This document shows, piece by piece, positions 48,418 to 58,199 of a stretch of 64,000 nucleotides of DNA (positions are counted from its first letter, which is position 1; every line of letters starts with the position of its first letter). The notes beneath the pieces were generated by a model. It did no database searches. It was not told where the DNA came from and worked only from the letters and a program-made list of their open reading frames with translations. Location: contig JAAZYV010000018.1 in the NCBI GenBank assembly GCA_014239455.1, forward strand, positions 1 through 64,000, in the 5' to 3' direction. Source of the stretch: Paracoccaceae bacterium. GTDB lineage: Bacteria; Pseudomonadota; Alphaproteobacteria; Rhodobacterales; Rhodobacteraceae. Both the position numbers and the translations under genes were made by a program.

Positions 48418-49191
48418 CTAGTTTTGCTTAAAGATCCCATTTTCATATGTTATATTCTTTAGATATAACCCTTGTGGTGGAGCTAGAGATCCACACTTTT
48501 TTCTGTCCTTAGATTCTAATATAAACTTTATGTATTCTGGTTTCCATTTGTGGGAACCTACTTTCTCTAAACTGCCTACGATACTTCGGACTTGATTGTG
48601 TAAGAAACTTTTTGCTTTACATTCGATCACTATAAGTCGTCCATTTGGTAAATCTTTTTCCTTGAATGAAATGCTGTCGATCGTCCTGATAGGTGAATTA
48701 GCCTGACAAATTGATGATCTAAAAGTGGTAAAATCATGAGTGCCAATCAAATGTTTAGCACCAACTTCCATTCTATCAAGGTCTTGAGCTCTATTTAGAT
48801 GCCAGAATCTGTTTTTCTGAAGGGTTAGTGGAGCTTTTCTTATCAGTAGCTTGTATTCATAAATTCGAGATTTTGCGGAGAATCTAGAATGAAAATTTTC
48901 ATCTACTATGCATACTTCTAAGATTGAAATGGCAGTCTTTTTTAAGTAGAAATTCATAGCACCTTGTATTTTTTCTGGTAACCATTTTTTTTCTAAGTCA
49001 ACGTGTGCGACTTGCCCTAATGCATGTACCCCAGTATCAGTTCGACCAGATCCAGAGATATTAACGGGGTAGCCCAAAAATTTTGAAAACGCTAATTCTA
49101 TCTCGCCCTGTATTGTTTTACACTCTACCTGTTTTTGCCATCCGTGATAAGCGGTACCATCATATTCAATCTTAAGGGCATATCTCTTCAT
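48418..49191 (-). CDS. truA: tRNA pseudouridine(38-40) synthase TruA
   Basis: Isomerises U38-U40 in tRNAs. Seen: YALKIEYDGTAYHGWQKQ, the catalytic Asp in GSGRTDTGVHALGQVAH, FHSRFSAKSRIYEY and FLHNQVRSIVGSL. 257 aa. The 235 bp upstream, between truA and ileS, is very AT-rich and shows no gene. Confidence 0.95.
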   Translation of the reverse strand: MKRYALKIEYDGTAYHGWQKQVECKTIQGEIELAFSKFLGYPVNISGSGRTDTGVHALGQVAHVDLEKKWLPEKIQGAMNFYLKKTAISILEVCIVDENFHSRFSAKSRIYEYKLLIRKAPLTLQKNRFWHLNRAQDLDRMEVGAKHLIGTHDFTTFRSSICQANSPIRTIDSISFKEKDLPNGRLIVIECKAKSFLHNQVRSIVGSLEKVGSHKWKPEYIKFILESKDRKKCGSLAPPQGLYLKNITYENGIFKQN

Positions 49192-49426
49192 GATTTCTAA
49201 GTAGCTATTTTATTGATCCGTTTTAAAGTATGCATTTTTTAGTAACTATACTATATATTTTAAATTATATTATTGAACAAATTTCCAAATATGGTTCTTA
49301 TATAGCTTTGAAGCATTTTGTGATGGTAAGCTAACTGAATAATTGATTTACATGAATAATTAAAAGCTTTATAGGCCTTCAATATTACCTTGAATACCAT
49401 TTTTTAGCGTGAAAGATTAAGTAGAG

Positions 49427-52327
49427 ATGTCTGAAGAAGAATTTGACTTTAAGAATACCTTGCTTTTACCGAGTACAGAATTTCCCATGAGAGCGTCTTT
49501 ACCGAAAAGAGAGCCAGAATGGCTAGCACATTGGAATAAGCTTGGTATTTATAACAAATTGAGAATTCTTAGTGTTAATAGAGAGACCTTTGTTCTACAT
49601 GACGGACCTCCTTATGCAAATGGACACCTGCATATAGGCCATGCTCTAAATAAGATCCTAAAGGATTTCATTGTTCGGAGTCAGCAGATGTTAGGCTTTG
49701 ATTCAAGGTATGTTCCTGGTTGGGATTGCCATGGTTTACCAATCGAGTGGAAAATTGAGGAAGAATTTAGAAAAGAAGGCAAGAATAAGGATGAGATCCC
49801 AGTAAATGAATTGAGGAAAAAATGTCGAGATTTTGCTTCAGAATGGATTGATATACAGAGAAAAGAATTTCAAAGATTAGGAATAACAGGTGATTGGGAA
49901 AATTCTTATAGCACAATGGATTTTAGTTCAGAAGCAAGAATAGCATCTGCGTTTATGACTTTTATTGCTACTGGTACGATCTATCAGGGATCTAAGCCAG
50001 TAATGTGGTCTCCAGTGGAAAAAACTGCCTTAGCAGAGGCCGAAATAGAATATAAAGAACATGATAGTAAAACAATCTGGGTTAAATTTCCGATAGAATC
50101 GGGGCAATATACTGGGTGTTCAATAATTATTTGGACTACCACGCCTTGGACTTTGCCGTCGAATAGGGCGGTGTCCTTTAATGAAGGTATTTCGTATAGC
50201 TTGTATGAAGTTAAGGAAACAGAAAATGAATGTTGGTTGTCTATTGGTGAGCGAGTTATACTCGCTGACAAACTCTCGGATGCAAGTTTAAAACAAGCCA
50301 GGGTTATTGTCGCAGAGAAAGTAGAGAAAGTAGAATCTAAAGAACTAAAAGAGACCAAACTCAGACATCCATTCAGTGAGGACATTGATGCACAAGGGTT
50401 TTGGGACTATGAGATTCCATTAATTGAAAGCTCCTTTGTAACTGAAGAAACAGGTACAGGTTTTGTTCATATGGCTCCTAGCCATGGAGCGGAAGATTAT
50501 GAGGAATTTGTGAAAAGAGGGTGGACTGATAGGTTGACCCACAATGTTGGAGAAGACAGTTCATTTTCTAAGAAGATGCCATTTTTTGGTGGATTAGAAA
50601 TCTTTAACAAGAAAGGAAAGGAAGGGAAAGGGAATGAAGCTGTAATTCAGAAACTTATAGAACTAAATGCGTTGATGGCTAGGGGACGACTAAAGCATTC
50701 CTATCCACATAGCTGGAGATCCAAGGCACCATTAATTTTTAGAAATACAAATCAATGGTTTGTTTCTATTGACAAACAGTTATCTAAGACCAAGTCCAAA
50801 TATGGAAATACAATAAGGACACGAGCTTTGAGGTCAATCGATGAATTAGTGCACTGGGTGCCCAAAAGTGGTAGAAACAGACTTTATTCTATGATTGAAA
50901 CTAGACCAGATTGGGTTCTATCTAGACAAAGAGTTTGGGGAGTTCCTTTGACATGTTTTGTTCGAAAGAATGGAAATCCATCTGATCAGGATTTTATACT
51001 TTGTGATGAAAAAGTAAACAAACGCATTATCGAGGCTTTTGAATTGGAAGGTGCAGATGTATGGTTTGAATCTAATTCAAAAGAGAGATTTCTAGATGGG
51101 TTGTATGATCCAAGGGATTTCATAAAAGTAAATGATATCTTAGATGTTTGGTTTGATTCAGGTTCCACCCATTCTTTCGTATTAAAAGATCGTGCGGATG
51201 GGAAATGGCCGGCTGATTTATACTTGGAAGGAACTGACCAACATCGAGGTTGGTTTCATTCGTCTTTGCTTCAGGCTTGTGGTACGGAAGGAAGAGCACC
51301 TTATAATGGTGTGCTGACCCATGGTTTTACTTTGGATGAAAATGGGATGAAAATGTCCAAGTCGCTAGGCAATACCGTGAGCCCAGATGAAATAATTCGC
51401 CAATACGGTGCAGATATTTTGAGGCTGTGGGTTGCTCAATCGGATTATACTAGTGACCTAAGGATAGGTTCTGAGATTTTGAAAGGTGTGGCAGATAGTT
51501 ATAGAAGGCTAAGAAATACTATGCGTTTCATGTTAGGGTCTTTAGGACAATCATCGCAAGTGCCTTCAGTAGAGTTTTTTGATCTACCAGACCTTGAAAA
51601 ATGGATTTTACATAGATTGAACCAGTTAGATGGCTTGGTAAGAAATGGTTATGGGACATATTCATTTCAGTTGGTTTTTCAACAACTTTTTCAGTTTTGT
51701 ACAGTTGATCTTTCCTCATTTTATTTTGATATCCGAAAGGATACTCTATATTGCGAACCTGTAGAATCTCCGACAAGAGCCGCCTCTATATTCACTTTAG
51801 ATCTTGTTTTTCGAAGGCTTGTTACTTGGTTCGCCCCTATCCTTCCTTTCACAATGGAGGAAGTATGGCTAAATCGCTTCCCAAATGATGAAAAATCTGT
51901 TCACCTGGAAGATTTTCCAGAAACTCCTTTAACCTGGTTAGATGAGAATCTGGCGAAAAAGTGGGATATAATCAGGAAAGTACGAGGATTGGTGACAGCT
52001 GCAATAGAACTTGAAAGACAAGAGAAGAATATTCGATCTAGTTTGGAGGCTTATGTTATCATTAATGTGAATGACAAACATATTTTGCAGGTTATTGAGT
52101 CAGTGGATTTTAGTGAAATTTGTATAACTTCCGATTTGGAAATTAATCTATGCAAAGACCTACTAAAAGGGGATGGTTCCCAGGAACATTCTGTTACTAT
52201 TAAGGTCATGCAGGCTAAAGGAGAAAAATGTAACCGTTGTTGGAAGTATTCTCTTTACTGTGAGAACTTTGCTGGTAGACTAGTTTGCCCCAGATGCTCG
52301 TCTGTTTTGAACCGCAAGAAATTATAA
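49427..52327 (+). CDS. ileS: Isoleucyl-tRNA synthetase
   Basis: 966-aa class I synthetase. HIGH motif in GPPYANGHLHIGHALNK, editing domain with WTTTPWTLPSNRA, KMSKS motif in GMKMSKSLGN, anticodon-binding helices, and a C-terminal zinc finger CNRCWKYSLYC..CPRC. The full bacterial type is present. lspA, which often follows ileS, is absent here; the next gene is convergent xerC. Confidence 0.98.
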   Translation: MSEEEFDFKNTLLLPSTEFPMRASLPKREPEWLAHWNKLGIYNKLRILSVNRETFVLHDGPPYANGHLHIGHALNKILKDFIVRSQQMLGFDSRYVPGWDCHGLPIEWKIEEEFRKEGKNKDEIPVNELRKKCRDFASEWIDIQRKEFQRLGITGDWENSYSTMDFSSEARIASAFMTFIATGTIYQGSKPVMWSPVEKTALAEAEIEYKEHDSKTIWVKFPIESGQYTGCSIIIWTTTPWTLPSNRAVSFNEGISYSLYEVKETENECWLSIGERVILADKLSDASLKQARVIVAEKVEKVESKELKETKLRHPFSEDIDAQGFWDYEIPLIESSFVTEETGTGFVHMAPSHGAEDYEEFVKRGWTDRLTHNVGEDSSFSKKMPFFGGLEIFNKKGKEGKGNEAVIQKLIELNALMARGRLKHSYPHSWRSKAPLIFRNTNQWFVSIDKQLSKTKSKYGNTIRTRALRSIDELVHWVPKSGRNRLYSMIETRPDWVLSRQRVWGVPLTCFVRKNGNPSDQDFILCDEKVNKRIIEAFELEGADVWFESNSKERFLDGLYDPRDFIKVNDILDVWFDSGSTHSFVLKDRADGKWPADLYLEGTDQHRGWFHSSLLQACGTEGRAPYNGVLTHGFTLDENGMKMSKSLGNTVSPDEIIRQYGADILRLWVAQSDYTSDLRIGSEILKGVADSYRRLRNTMRFMLGSLGQSSQVPSVEFFDLPDLEKWILHRLNQLDGLVRNGYGTYSFQLVFQQLFQFCTVDLSSFYFDIRKDTLYCEPVESPTRAASIFTLDLVFRRLVTWFAPILPFTMEEVWLNRFPNDEKSVHLEDFPETPLTWLDENLAKKWDIIRKVRGLVTAAIELERQEKNIRSSLEAYVIINVNDKHILQVIESVDFSEICITSDLEINLCKDLLKGDGSQEHSVTIKVMQAKGEKCNRCWKYSLYCENFAGRLVCPRCSSVLNRKKL

Positions 52328-52339
52328 GCAAATGCCCAT

Positions 52340-53272
52340 TCAAGCTTTGGGGTGGGTTTCTTTATAGACTTTCATCAACCTCACTTCATCAACATCAGTA
52401 TAAATCTGAGTTGAAGCCAAAGAGGTGTGTCCAAGTAATTCTTGTATTGTGCGAAGATCTCCTCCTGCAGACAACAAATGTGTCGCAAAAGAATGTCTTA
52501 GAGCATGAGGTGTAGCTGTTGCAGGTAACCCCAATTGTAGTCGCAAATTACAAATTTCTTTCTGGATAATTCTAGGGGTCAATTTTTTCCCCCGTTTCCC
52601 TAAAAATAGGTGATCACCTTCCGTTTTTTGAAATGGGCATAGTTGGATATATTTATCTATATATGTATTGACAATTGGTAGAATAGGGATGATTCGTTCC
52701 TTATTTCCTTTCCCTTGAACCTTGATGATATCAGGAAAGGGATAACTCTTACGTTTGAGATCAAGAGCTTCTGAAATTCTTAGTCCACAACCGTAAAGGA
52801 GTGCTATTACAGCAGTGTTTCTAGCTGCTAACCACGGGGTGATGGTATTGGCTGATGCCAGGGAAAGCATTTTTATAGCGTCAACTGTGGATATTGGTCT
52901 AGGAAGTTTTTTTTCCTTGCGTGGAATTTGGATATTAAAAATAGAAAAATTTGCAAGGCCTTTTTTTTCATTAAGCCAATTGTAGAATTCTCTTACAGAT
53001 GAGATATATCTCGTGATAGATCCTGTACTGGTGCCAAACTTTCTTTCATCTGCAAGCCAGGAGCGAAAATCAAGTGGTGTAAGATTTTTGAGTGAATGAA
53101 GAGAAATCTTGTCACCTAAATGAGATTCAACAAACATTAAAAAAATTTTTACGTCTCTCGAGTAAGAGTCAACTGTATTTAAACTATATCTCTTAAATTT
53201 GCAGGTAAAATTCCGCCATTCATTCAGTAGTGACAGGCCTGGCTCTGAAAGATAATGGTTTCTCTTATTCAT
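52340..53272 (-). CDS. xerC: Tyrosine recombinase XerC
   Basis: Resolves chromosome dimers at dif with XerD. The core-binding domain precedes the catalytic domain with Arg in YGCGLRISEALDL, HALRHSFATHLLSAGGDLRTIQELLGHTSLAST, and the nucleophile Tyr in TQIYTDVD. 310 aa from ATG 53272. It overlaps the end of the DUF484 gene by 8 bp, the usual alphaproteobacterial DUF484-xerC pair; this supports XerC rather than XerD or a phage integrase. Confidence 0.92.
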   Translation of the reverse strand: MNKRNHYLSEPGLSLLNEWRNFTCKFKRYSLNTVDSYSRDVKIFLMFVESHLGDKISLHSLKNLTPLDFRSWLADERKFGTSTGSITRYISSVREFYNWLNEKKGLANFSIFNIQIPRKEKKLPRPISTVDAIKMLSLASANTITPWLAARNTAVIALLYGCGLRISEALDLKRKSYPFPDIIKVQGKGNKERIIPILPIVNTYIDKYIQLCPFQKTEGDHLFLGKRGKKLTPRIIQKEICNLRLQLGLPATATPHALRHSFATHLLSAGGDLRTIQELLGHTSLASTQIYTDVDEVRLMKVYKETHPKA

Positions 53273-53606
53273 CAATTGATCTTTGTTTTGTTAAGAGGTG
53301 GTAGAGTTGATGAGAAATTACTTTAGCTAGAATGTTGAGGTAATCTGTTTTATTATTTTGATTAAATGTTTCTTCATTTTCTGACCCAAGTAATAAAATT
53401 ACTTGATCATCTTTTCTCAGATAAGTTTTTAGTGACAGTAAAGCTTCAGAAAAAATTTTTGCATCCTGTGATTTGAAGTCATTAGCCTTCCGAATATTCT
53501 TTTGGTGAGAACGTAATGACACAATTTTTTTTGTTGATAGTTTTGCTGATCTTAATAAGTCTATCATCTCAAGCTTGCTAAGAGGTTTCCAATTTTGATG
53601 TTCCAT
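53265..53606 (-). CDS. DUF484-like protein, 3' portion after a frameshift
   Basis: Encodes the GAF-like second half of a DUF484 protein: VILLLGSENEETFNQNNKTDYLNILAKVI matches the family's ending (LGSxDPxxFxxxxGTDxLxFLAxVI). The frame continues upstream of ATG 53606 in the +1 frame relative to the preceding ORF (YNKALPEM before it), so this half was most likely joined to it. It overlaps xerC by 8 bp. If not read through a shift, it would need its own start at 53606, which has no clear ribosome-binding site. Confidence 0.6.
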   Translation of the reverse strand: MEHQNWKPLSKLEMIDLLRSAKLSTKKIVSLRSHQKNIRKANDFKSQDAKIFSEALLSLKTYLRKDDQVILLLGSENEETFNQNNKTDYLNILAKVISHQLYHLLTKQRSIDE

Positions 53607-53622
53607 CTCTGGTAATGCCTTG

Positions 53623-53991
53623 TTATATATGAACGAATTTAATTTCGGAAGCCTGTAGGATTTTTCCTATGTCTGTACCAAGGGCATCTAACAAGCCCAA
53701 CAAAGTTTTTTGATCAAGGATATTGATTATCCATCTATGTAGACTTGAAACACCTAAAAAGTTTTCAAAGGCAGCAGAAATAGAGAAATCTTGGGATTTT
53801 GAAAGATTTTCAAGATCCAAATTTTTTTTCTGCACAATAACATCATGTATATCCACTACTTTGTCAGAATCATATTTTTTTTCTGTGATAATGAGATGAT
53901 TCAGTAGCTCGCTATGATGTAGAATCCATTCAGGATTATTGAAAATAGCTTTTCTTAATTTTTCAGGTATTTTTGTTTCAGCAGGTATCAT
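53623..53991 (-). CDS. DUF484-like protein, 5' portion before a frameshift
   Basis: 122 aa with the N-terminal part of DUF484: LRKAIFNNPEWILHHSELLNHL (the FLxxHPE region), a coiled-coil segment, then SSLHRWIINILDQKTLLGLLDALGTDIGKILQ. It ends at TAA in an ATATATAA context. With the next ORF it would make about 240 aa, the normal length for the family. DUF484 genes sit before xerC in many proteobacteria; function is unknown. Confidence 0.6.
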   Translation of the reverse strand: MIPAETKIPEKLRKAIFNNPEWILHHSELLNHLIITEKKYDSDKVVDIHDVIVQKKNLDLENLSKSQDFSISAAFENFLGVSSLHRWIINILDQKTLLGLLDALGTDIGKILQASEIKFVHI

Positions 53992-54027
53992 TTGTTTTCC
54001 AAAATCTTCAGTTTCAAATTGGGAAAA

Positions 54028-54681
54028 TCAAAGTATTTTCTGACCTGACTTTTCCCAATCAGCATTAAAGGTTTCCAGACCTTTATCTGTCAGATGGTGG
54101 TTGGCCAAACCATGGAATAGATTTGGCGGTATTGTAGCTATATCGGCACCTGCAATCGCGCTTTGGGTAATGTGATTCTTTGTTCTAATTGATGCGGCCA
54201 AGATTTTTGTGGTAAAGCCATAATTAGTATAAATAGTTCTGATTTCACGAATGAGTTTAGTTCCATCGAGATTTGAATCGTCTAAACGGCCTATAAATGG
54301 ACTTATATATGTAGCTCCTGCTTTAGCTGCCAATATTGCCTGTGTAGAAGAAAAACACAAAGTGACATTTACCGGGACTTTATTTTTTGACAGCATTTTA
54401 CAAGCTTTGATTCCTTCCCAGGTCATTGGCAATTTGACTACGACGTTACTGGCTATCTTTGCTAGTTCGAAACCTTCCTCTACCATTTTTTCATTTGAAT
54501 TGGATATGGCTTCTACACTGACAGGGCCCTTTGTAATCTCACATATATCTGTCACTAATTCTCTAAAAGGTTTTTTAGACTTGTATATTAACGATGGGTT
54601 GGTGGTTACTCCATCAATCATACCCAACTCATGAAATTTTGAGATCTCCTGGGTTTCAGCCGAATCTAGAAAAAAATCCAT
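54028..54681 (-). CDS. Transaldolase / fructose-6-phosphate aldolase-like (TalC type)
   Basis: 217-aa small transaldolase. FFLDSAETQEI, GMIDGVTTNPSL, the Schiff-base Lys83 in NVVVKLPMTWEG, NVTLCFSSTQA, AGATYISPFIGRLDD and ILAASIRTKNHI. Short proteins of this group act as either transaldolase in the pentose phosphate pathway or fructose-6-phosphate aldolase; sequence alone does not decide. Divergent from priA with about 109 bp between. Confidence 0.9.
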   Translation of the reverse strand: MDFFLDSAETQEISKFHELGMIDGVTTNPSLIYKSKKPFRELVTDICEITKGPVSVEAISNSNEKMVEEGFELAKIASNVVVKLPMTWEGIKACKMLSKNKVPVNVTLCFSSTQAILAAKAGATYISPFIGRLDDSNLDGTKLIREIRTIYTNYGFTTKILAASIRTKNHITQSAIAGADIATIPPNLFHGLANHHLTDKGLETFNADWEKSGQKIL

Positions 54682-54790
54682 TGTTTATTTATCCTTCAGT
54701 TCAAGTTCGTTCCGTTGTACATTTTGAGAATTGATTTGGTTATTTGTGATCAACCTACCTTATAATGGTGTTTTATAGAAATAAATTTTT

Positions 54791-57007
54791 ATGCTTGATA
54801 AAAAATCTTTCCAACATAGTAGTGCATTGTTTTTAGAGGAGGGTGATACAGCAACTGTAGTAACCACGCAAAGGGGACCAGAATTCCTTAATTATCTAGT
54901 TCCCAAGGGTGGTGTAACCTTAGGAGCAATTGTCAATGTACCTGTAAAAAGCAAGATTGTTTTAGGAGTTGTTTGGTTTAATGGGCAGTCTTTGCAGACT
55001 TCTTACAAAAAGAAAAGAATTAGCAAAGTACTTGATTTGCCTAGTTTAAAGATCGAAGTTCGAAACTTTCTTCAAAAGAGTAGTGAGTACTACCTTTTCC
55101 CATTAAATACGGCCTTAAGGCTTTGTTTAAACCCAAACTTAAATTTAGAGAAATCCTATTCAAAGTACATTTATCAAATTGGTCCCGAAAAAGTTGTGAG
55201 GCTTACCTCGCAAAGGAAAAGAGTATTGGATGTTCTTTCTTCTGTACGGGAGGAGCCAATAGATAAGTTAGAGTTGAAAACTAAATCCAATGTAAGCGAT
55301 TCTGTAATAAGGGATTTAGAAAAGAAAAGGTTTCTAACTAAAACTTTGGTTCCTATCAAGGATAATTTCGCAACAATTCAAGTCACATTTAGCGCCACTT
55401 TGTCTAAGTTCCAGAAAAAGGTTTCTAACGAATTACGTTTAAAAGTAAAATCTAAATCTTATTCAACTACGATGCTAAAAGGAGTGACAGGTTCAGGAAA
55501 GACCGAAGTATATATGGATGCAATAGCAGAAGCCATATTATTGGGACGGCAAGTCCTCGTAGTTTTTCCCGAAATCAGTCTTTCGACGACATTTGTTGAA
55601 AGATTACGAAAGAGATTTAAATCTGGTTTCGCTGAGTGGCATTCCTCAATTTCAAAAAAAGAAAAGAAAAGAATTCTTAATTCTGTCCTTGATGGTTCAT
55701 TGAAACTTGTTTTTGGAGCACGATCAGCAGTATTTTTGCCTTTTCATAACTTGGGTTTAGTTATAGTCGACGAAGAGCATGATTCTTCATACAAACAAGA
55801 AGAAGGTATTAGGTATCATGGTAGAGATATGGCCGTCCTTAAAGGATTCTATTCTGAGGCTACTGTCATTTTGGTATCAGCAACACCGAGTCTGGAAACT
55901 TGGGTGAATGTGCTTGAAAGGAAATATAAAGGTGAAATTCTTCCAGAAAGATTTGGGAATGCAAGCTTACCAAAAATCAGCTTGGTAGATTTGAGAATAA
56001 ATGGTCGTGAAAGAAATAGGTGGATCTCAAAAGAAATAGTTGAAAAAATTAGTTTGAAAATTAATAAAAAACAACAATCGTTGTTGTTTCTTAATCGACG
56101 AGGATACACACCAGTACTGGTGTGTGAGAGTTGTTTCCAAATGCTAAAGTGTTATAATTGTGATGCAAAACTTGCAGAACACAAATTGTTTCAAGCCCTT
56201 CTTTGTCATCTTTGTGGAGCAAGGTATCAATCACCTAAAATATGTCCATCATGCCGGAATGAATGTAGTTACATGCCAATAGGTCCAGGTATAGAAAAAA
56301 TAGAAGAAGAAACCAGATCATTATTTCCCGATGCACGTATTGAACTGCTTTCCTCTGATCACTATAGATCTCTGGAACATTTGAAAGAATGTTTTAGAAG
56401 AATTACAAGCGGGGAAATTGATATAATAATTGGTACTCAGTTAATATCCAAAGGTCATAACTTTCCATTCTTAAGTTTTGTAGGAGTAATTGACGTTGAT
56501 TTAGCACTCAAAGGGGGTGATATTCGAGCAGGAGAAAATACTTTTCAACTTTTGAGACAGGTGATTGGTCGGGCAGGAAGATTTGAAATTTCTGGGGAAG
56601 CTTGTATCCAAACCTATTTTCCAGAGGATCCAGTTATGAAAACCCTTTGTTCTGATGATGATGAACAATTTATGACAGCCCAAAAGAATTTAAGGGAAAT
56701 AGCGAGGGTGCCTCCCTTTGGAAGAATGGTGGCATTGATTGTTTCAAGTTCCACCCATGAGGCGGCAATGAATTTTGCCAAGGATCTTACTAAAGAGATT
56801 CTTCCTTTGCAGAAATATGATGTGGAAATATATGGACCCGCTGATGCTAGAATATCAAAAATTCGAAAGAAATATCGGGTTAGAATCTTACTTAAGGCTC
56901 CCAAGGTGGTTTCAATTCAGCCATTGTTAAAGAATATTCTAGAGAAGAGAAAACCCCCGAGAGCAATAAATCTGACTATTGATGTGGACCCTATAAACTT
57001 CTACTGA
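54791..57007 (+). CDS. priA: Primosomal protein N' (replication restart helicase PriA)
   Basis: 738 aa. The N-terminal 3'-DNA-binding domain is followed by Walker A in GVTGSGKTEVYMDAI (near 235), VIVDEEHDSSYKQEEGIRYHGRDMA (DEEH box near 327), SATPSLETW, and a zinc-binding insert with paired cysteines between about 445 and 495 (CESCFQMLKCYNCD, CHLCG, CPSC). GTQLISKGHNFP and QVIGRAGR follow, and DVDPINF ends it. Complete. Confidence 0.96.
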   Translation: MLDKKSFQHSSALFLEEGDTATVVTTQRGPEFLNYLVPKGGVTLGAIVNVPVKSKIVLGVVWFNGQSLQTSYKKKRISKVLDLPSLKIEVRNFLQKSSEYYLFPLNTALRLCLNPNLNLEKSYSKYIYQIGPEKVVRLTSQRKRVLDVLSSVREEPIDKLELKTKSNVSDSVIRDLEKKRFLTKTLVPIKDNFATIQVTFSATLSKFQKKVSNELRLKVKSKSYSTTMLKGVTGSGKTEVYMDAIAEAILLGRQVLVVFPEISLSTTFVERLRKRFKSGFAEWHSSISKKEKKRILNSVLDGSLKLVFGARSAVFLPFHNLGLVIVDEEHDSSYKQEEGIRYHGRDMAVLKGFYSEATVILVSATPSLETWVNVLERKYKGEILPERFGNASLPKISLVDLRINGRERNRWISKEIVEKISLKINKKQQSLLFLNRRGYTPVLVCESCFQMLKCYNCDAKLAEHKLFQALLCHLCGARYQSPKICPSCRNECSYMPIGPGIEKIEEETRSLFPDARIELLSSDHYRSLEHLKECFRRITSGEIDIIIGTQLISKGHNFPFLSFVGVIDVDLALKGGDIRAGENTFQLLRQVIGRAGRFEISGEACIQTYFPEDPVMKTLCSDDDEQFMTAQKNLREIARVPPFGRMVALIVSSSTHEAAMNFAKDLTKEILPLQKYDVEIYGPADARISKIRKKYRVRILLKAPKVVSIQPLLKNILEKRKPPRAINLTIDVDPINFY

Positions 57008-57011
57008 GACC

Positions 57012-57243
57012 CTTGTAAAGGAATTTTATATTTCATTTTTTCCTAAAAGGTCATATAGAGCTATTCAACCGTTTTTTAATCAATACTGGAGAGTAATGCA
57101 CAAAGAAGGTTTCGACATAAAACCGAATATTGGTATTTTTAACACCTCAATTTATAAAGGGGATTAGTATTGGCACAGCAGAAGATTGCGTGAGGGTGAT
57201 AGATAAGATGAGATATTTCATGGGGATAAAAAATGCCATTTAA
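57012..57243 (+). pseudogene. Decayed 3' end of hisC (histidinol-phosphate/aromatic aminotransferase)
   Basis: Two frames give the last 75 or so residues of a HisC-like protein. From 57021 frame one reads FYISFFPKR, then MHKEGFDIKPNIG (compare the family's GIIVRPxxGYG). After a shift at the AAAGGGGA run (57156-57163), frame two reads ISIGTAEDCVRVIDKMRYFMG (compare LRISIGTxEEnrxxixALrxfm). The rest of the gene is gone, as priA ends at 57007. hisC directly before tyrC is a common alphaproteobacterial order. Confidence 0.7.
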
Positions 57244-58138
57244 ACACGTTGCCTTACTGGGATTAGGGTTAATAGCATCTTCTATTGCTTTGGCATTAAG
57301 AGAGAAGTCTCCAGAAACGAAAATAACAGGCTTTTCCAGGTCTGAAAAAACCCGTAAAAAGGCTAAGAAAATTGGCTTTTGCCAAGTACATAATACCGTG
57401 GCGAACTGTGTTTCGGAGGCAGATCTAGTCATCATTTGTGTGCCTGTTGGAGCAATGAAAGATACAATGAAGATAGCTGCTCCCCATTTGGCTAAAGGGG
57501 TAGTGGTTAGTGATGTAGGTTCGGTTAAGTCTAGTGTTATCAAAACAATAAATGCCATCATCCCAAAAGGAGTTCCTTTTGTTCCAGCTCATCCTATTGC
57601 CGGAACTGAAAATTCGGGTCCAGAAGCAGGTTTCTCAACCTTATTTAATGGTCGTTGGTGCATATTAACACCCACTACCCAGACTCCCATTGAGGCAACT
57701 AAGAAGGTGAAGGAATTTTGGGAGTCATTAGGTGCTCAGGTTAAAGAAATGGATGCTAAGCATCATGATTTGGTTTTGTCTGTAACTTCTCATGCACCTC
57801 ATTTGATAGCTTTTACAATGGTGGGTGTGGCTGATGAATTTTCAAAGGTTACCAAATCAGAAGTAATCAATTATTCTGCAGCAGGATTTCGTGATTTTAC
57901 TAGGTTGGCTGCTTCTGACCCGGTCATGTGGCGAGACATATTCATCAATAATAAAGATGCAGCTTTGGAAATCTTGGGTCGATTTACTGAGGAACTATTC
58001 GCATTACAGAGTGCTATTCGGCGAAAAGACAGTAAATTTTTGCAAAAATACTTTGAAAGAACACGTGAGGTCCGACGTAATATAATAGAAGCAGGTCAAG
58101 ACACACCTAAGGCAAATTTTGGTCGAGAAGGAAGATAA
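57233..58138 (+). CDS. tyrC: Prephenate/arogenate (cyclohexadienyl) dehydrogenase TyrC
   Basis: 301 aa; oxidative step to tyrosine. NAD site HVALLGLGLIASSIALAL, SDVGSVKSSV, FVPAHPIAGTENSGPEAGF, the catalytic His in SVTSHAPHL, and FRDFTRLAASDPVMWRDIFI. No chorismate mutase or ACT domain is fused, as expected for the alphaproteobacterial type. It follows the hisC remnant and is convergent with a DUF2125-like gene. Confidence 0.94.
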   Translation: MPFKHVALLGLGLIASSIALALREKSPETKITGFSRSEKTRKKAKKIGFCQVHNTVANCVSEADLVIICVPVGAMKDTMKIAAPHLAKGVVVSDVGSVKSSVIKTINAIIPKGVPFVPAHPIAGTENSGPEAGFSTLFNGRWCILTPTTQTPIEATKKVKEFWESLGAQVKEMDAKHHDLVLSVTSHAPHLIAFTMVGVADEFSKVTKSEVINYSAAGFRDFTRLAASDPVMWRDIFINNKDAALEILGRFTEELFALQSAIRRKDSKFLQKYFERTREVRRNIIEAGQDTPKANFGREGR

Positions 58139-58199
58139 AATAATTTCTTATTTTTTATCATTCTAATCCAACTTTTTTGACTCAGATTCCCCGCTCAAT

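Noticed and set aside
49192-49426. AT-rich gap between truA and ileS, examined for tRNA or a T-box leader
   Set aside because: No cloverleaf, T-loop consensus or T-box motif is visible.
52320-52375. GC-richer stretch at the ileS/xerC junction as a bidirectional terminator
   Set aside because: The complementary segments are short and broken, and most of the stretch is xerC coding sequence.
54251-54634. 127-aa plus-strand open frame opposite the transaldolase gene
   Set aside because: The minus-strand gene is complete with all motifs; the plus frame has no recognisable domain or ribosome-binding site.
54699-54712. Cluster of GTTC words upstream of the transaldolase gene
   Set aside because: The outer pair is separated by six bases and not seven, so it does not fit the LexA box found at imuB and dnaE2.
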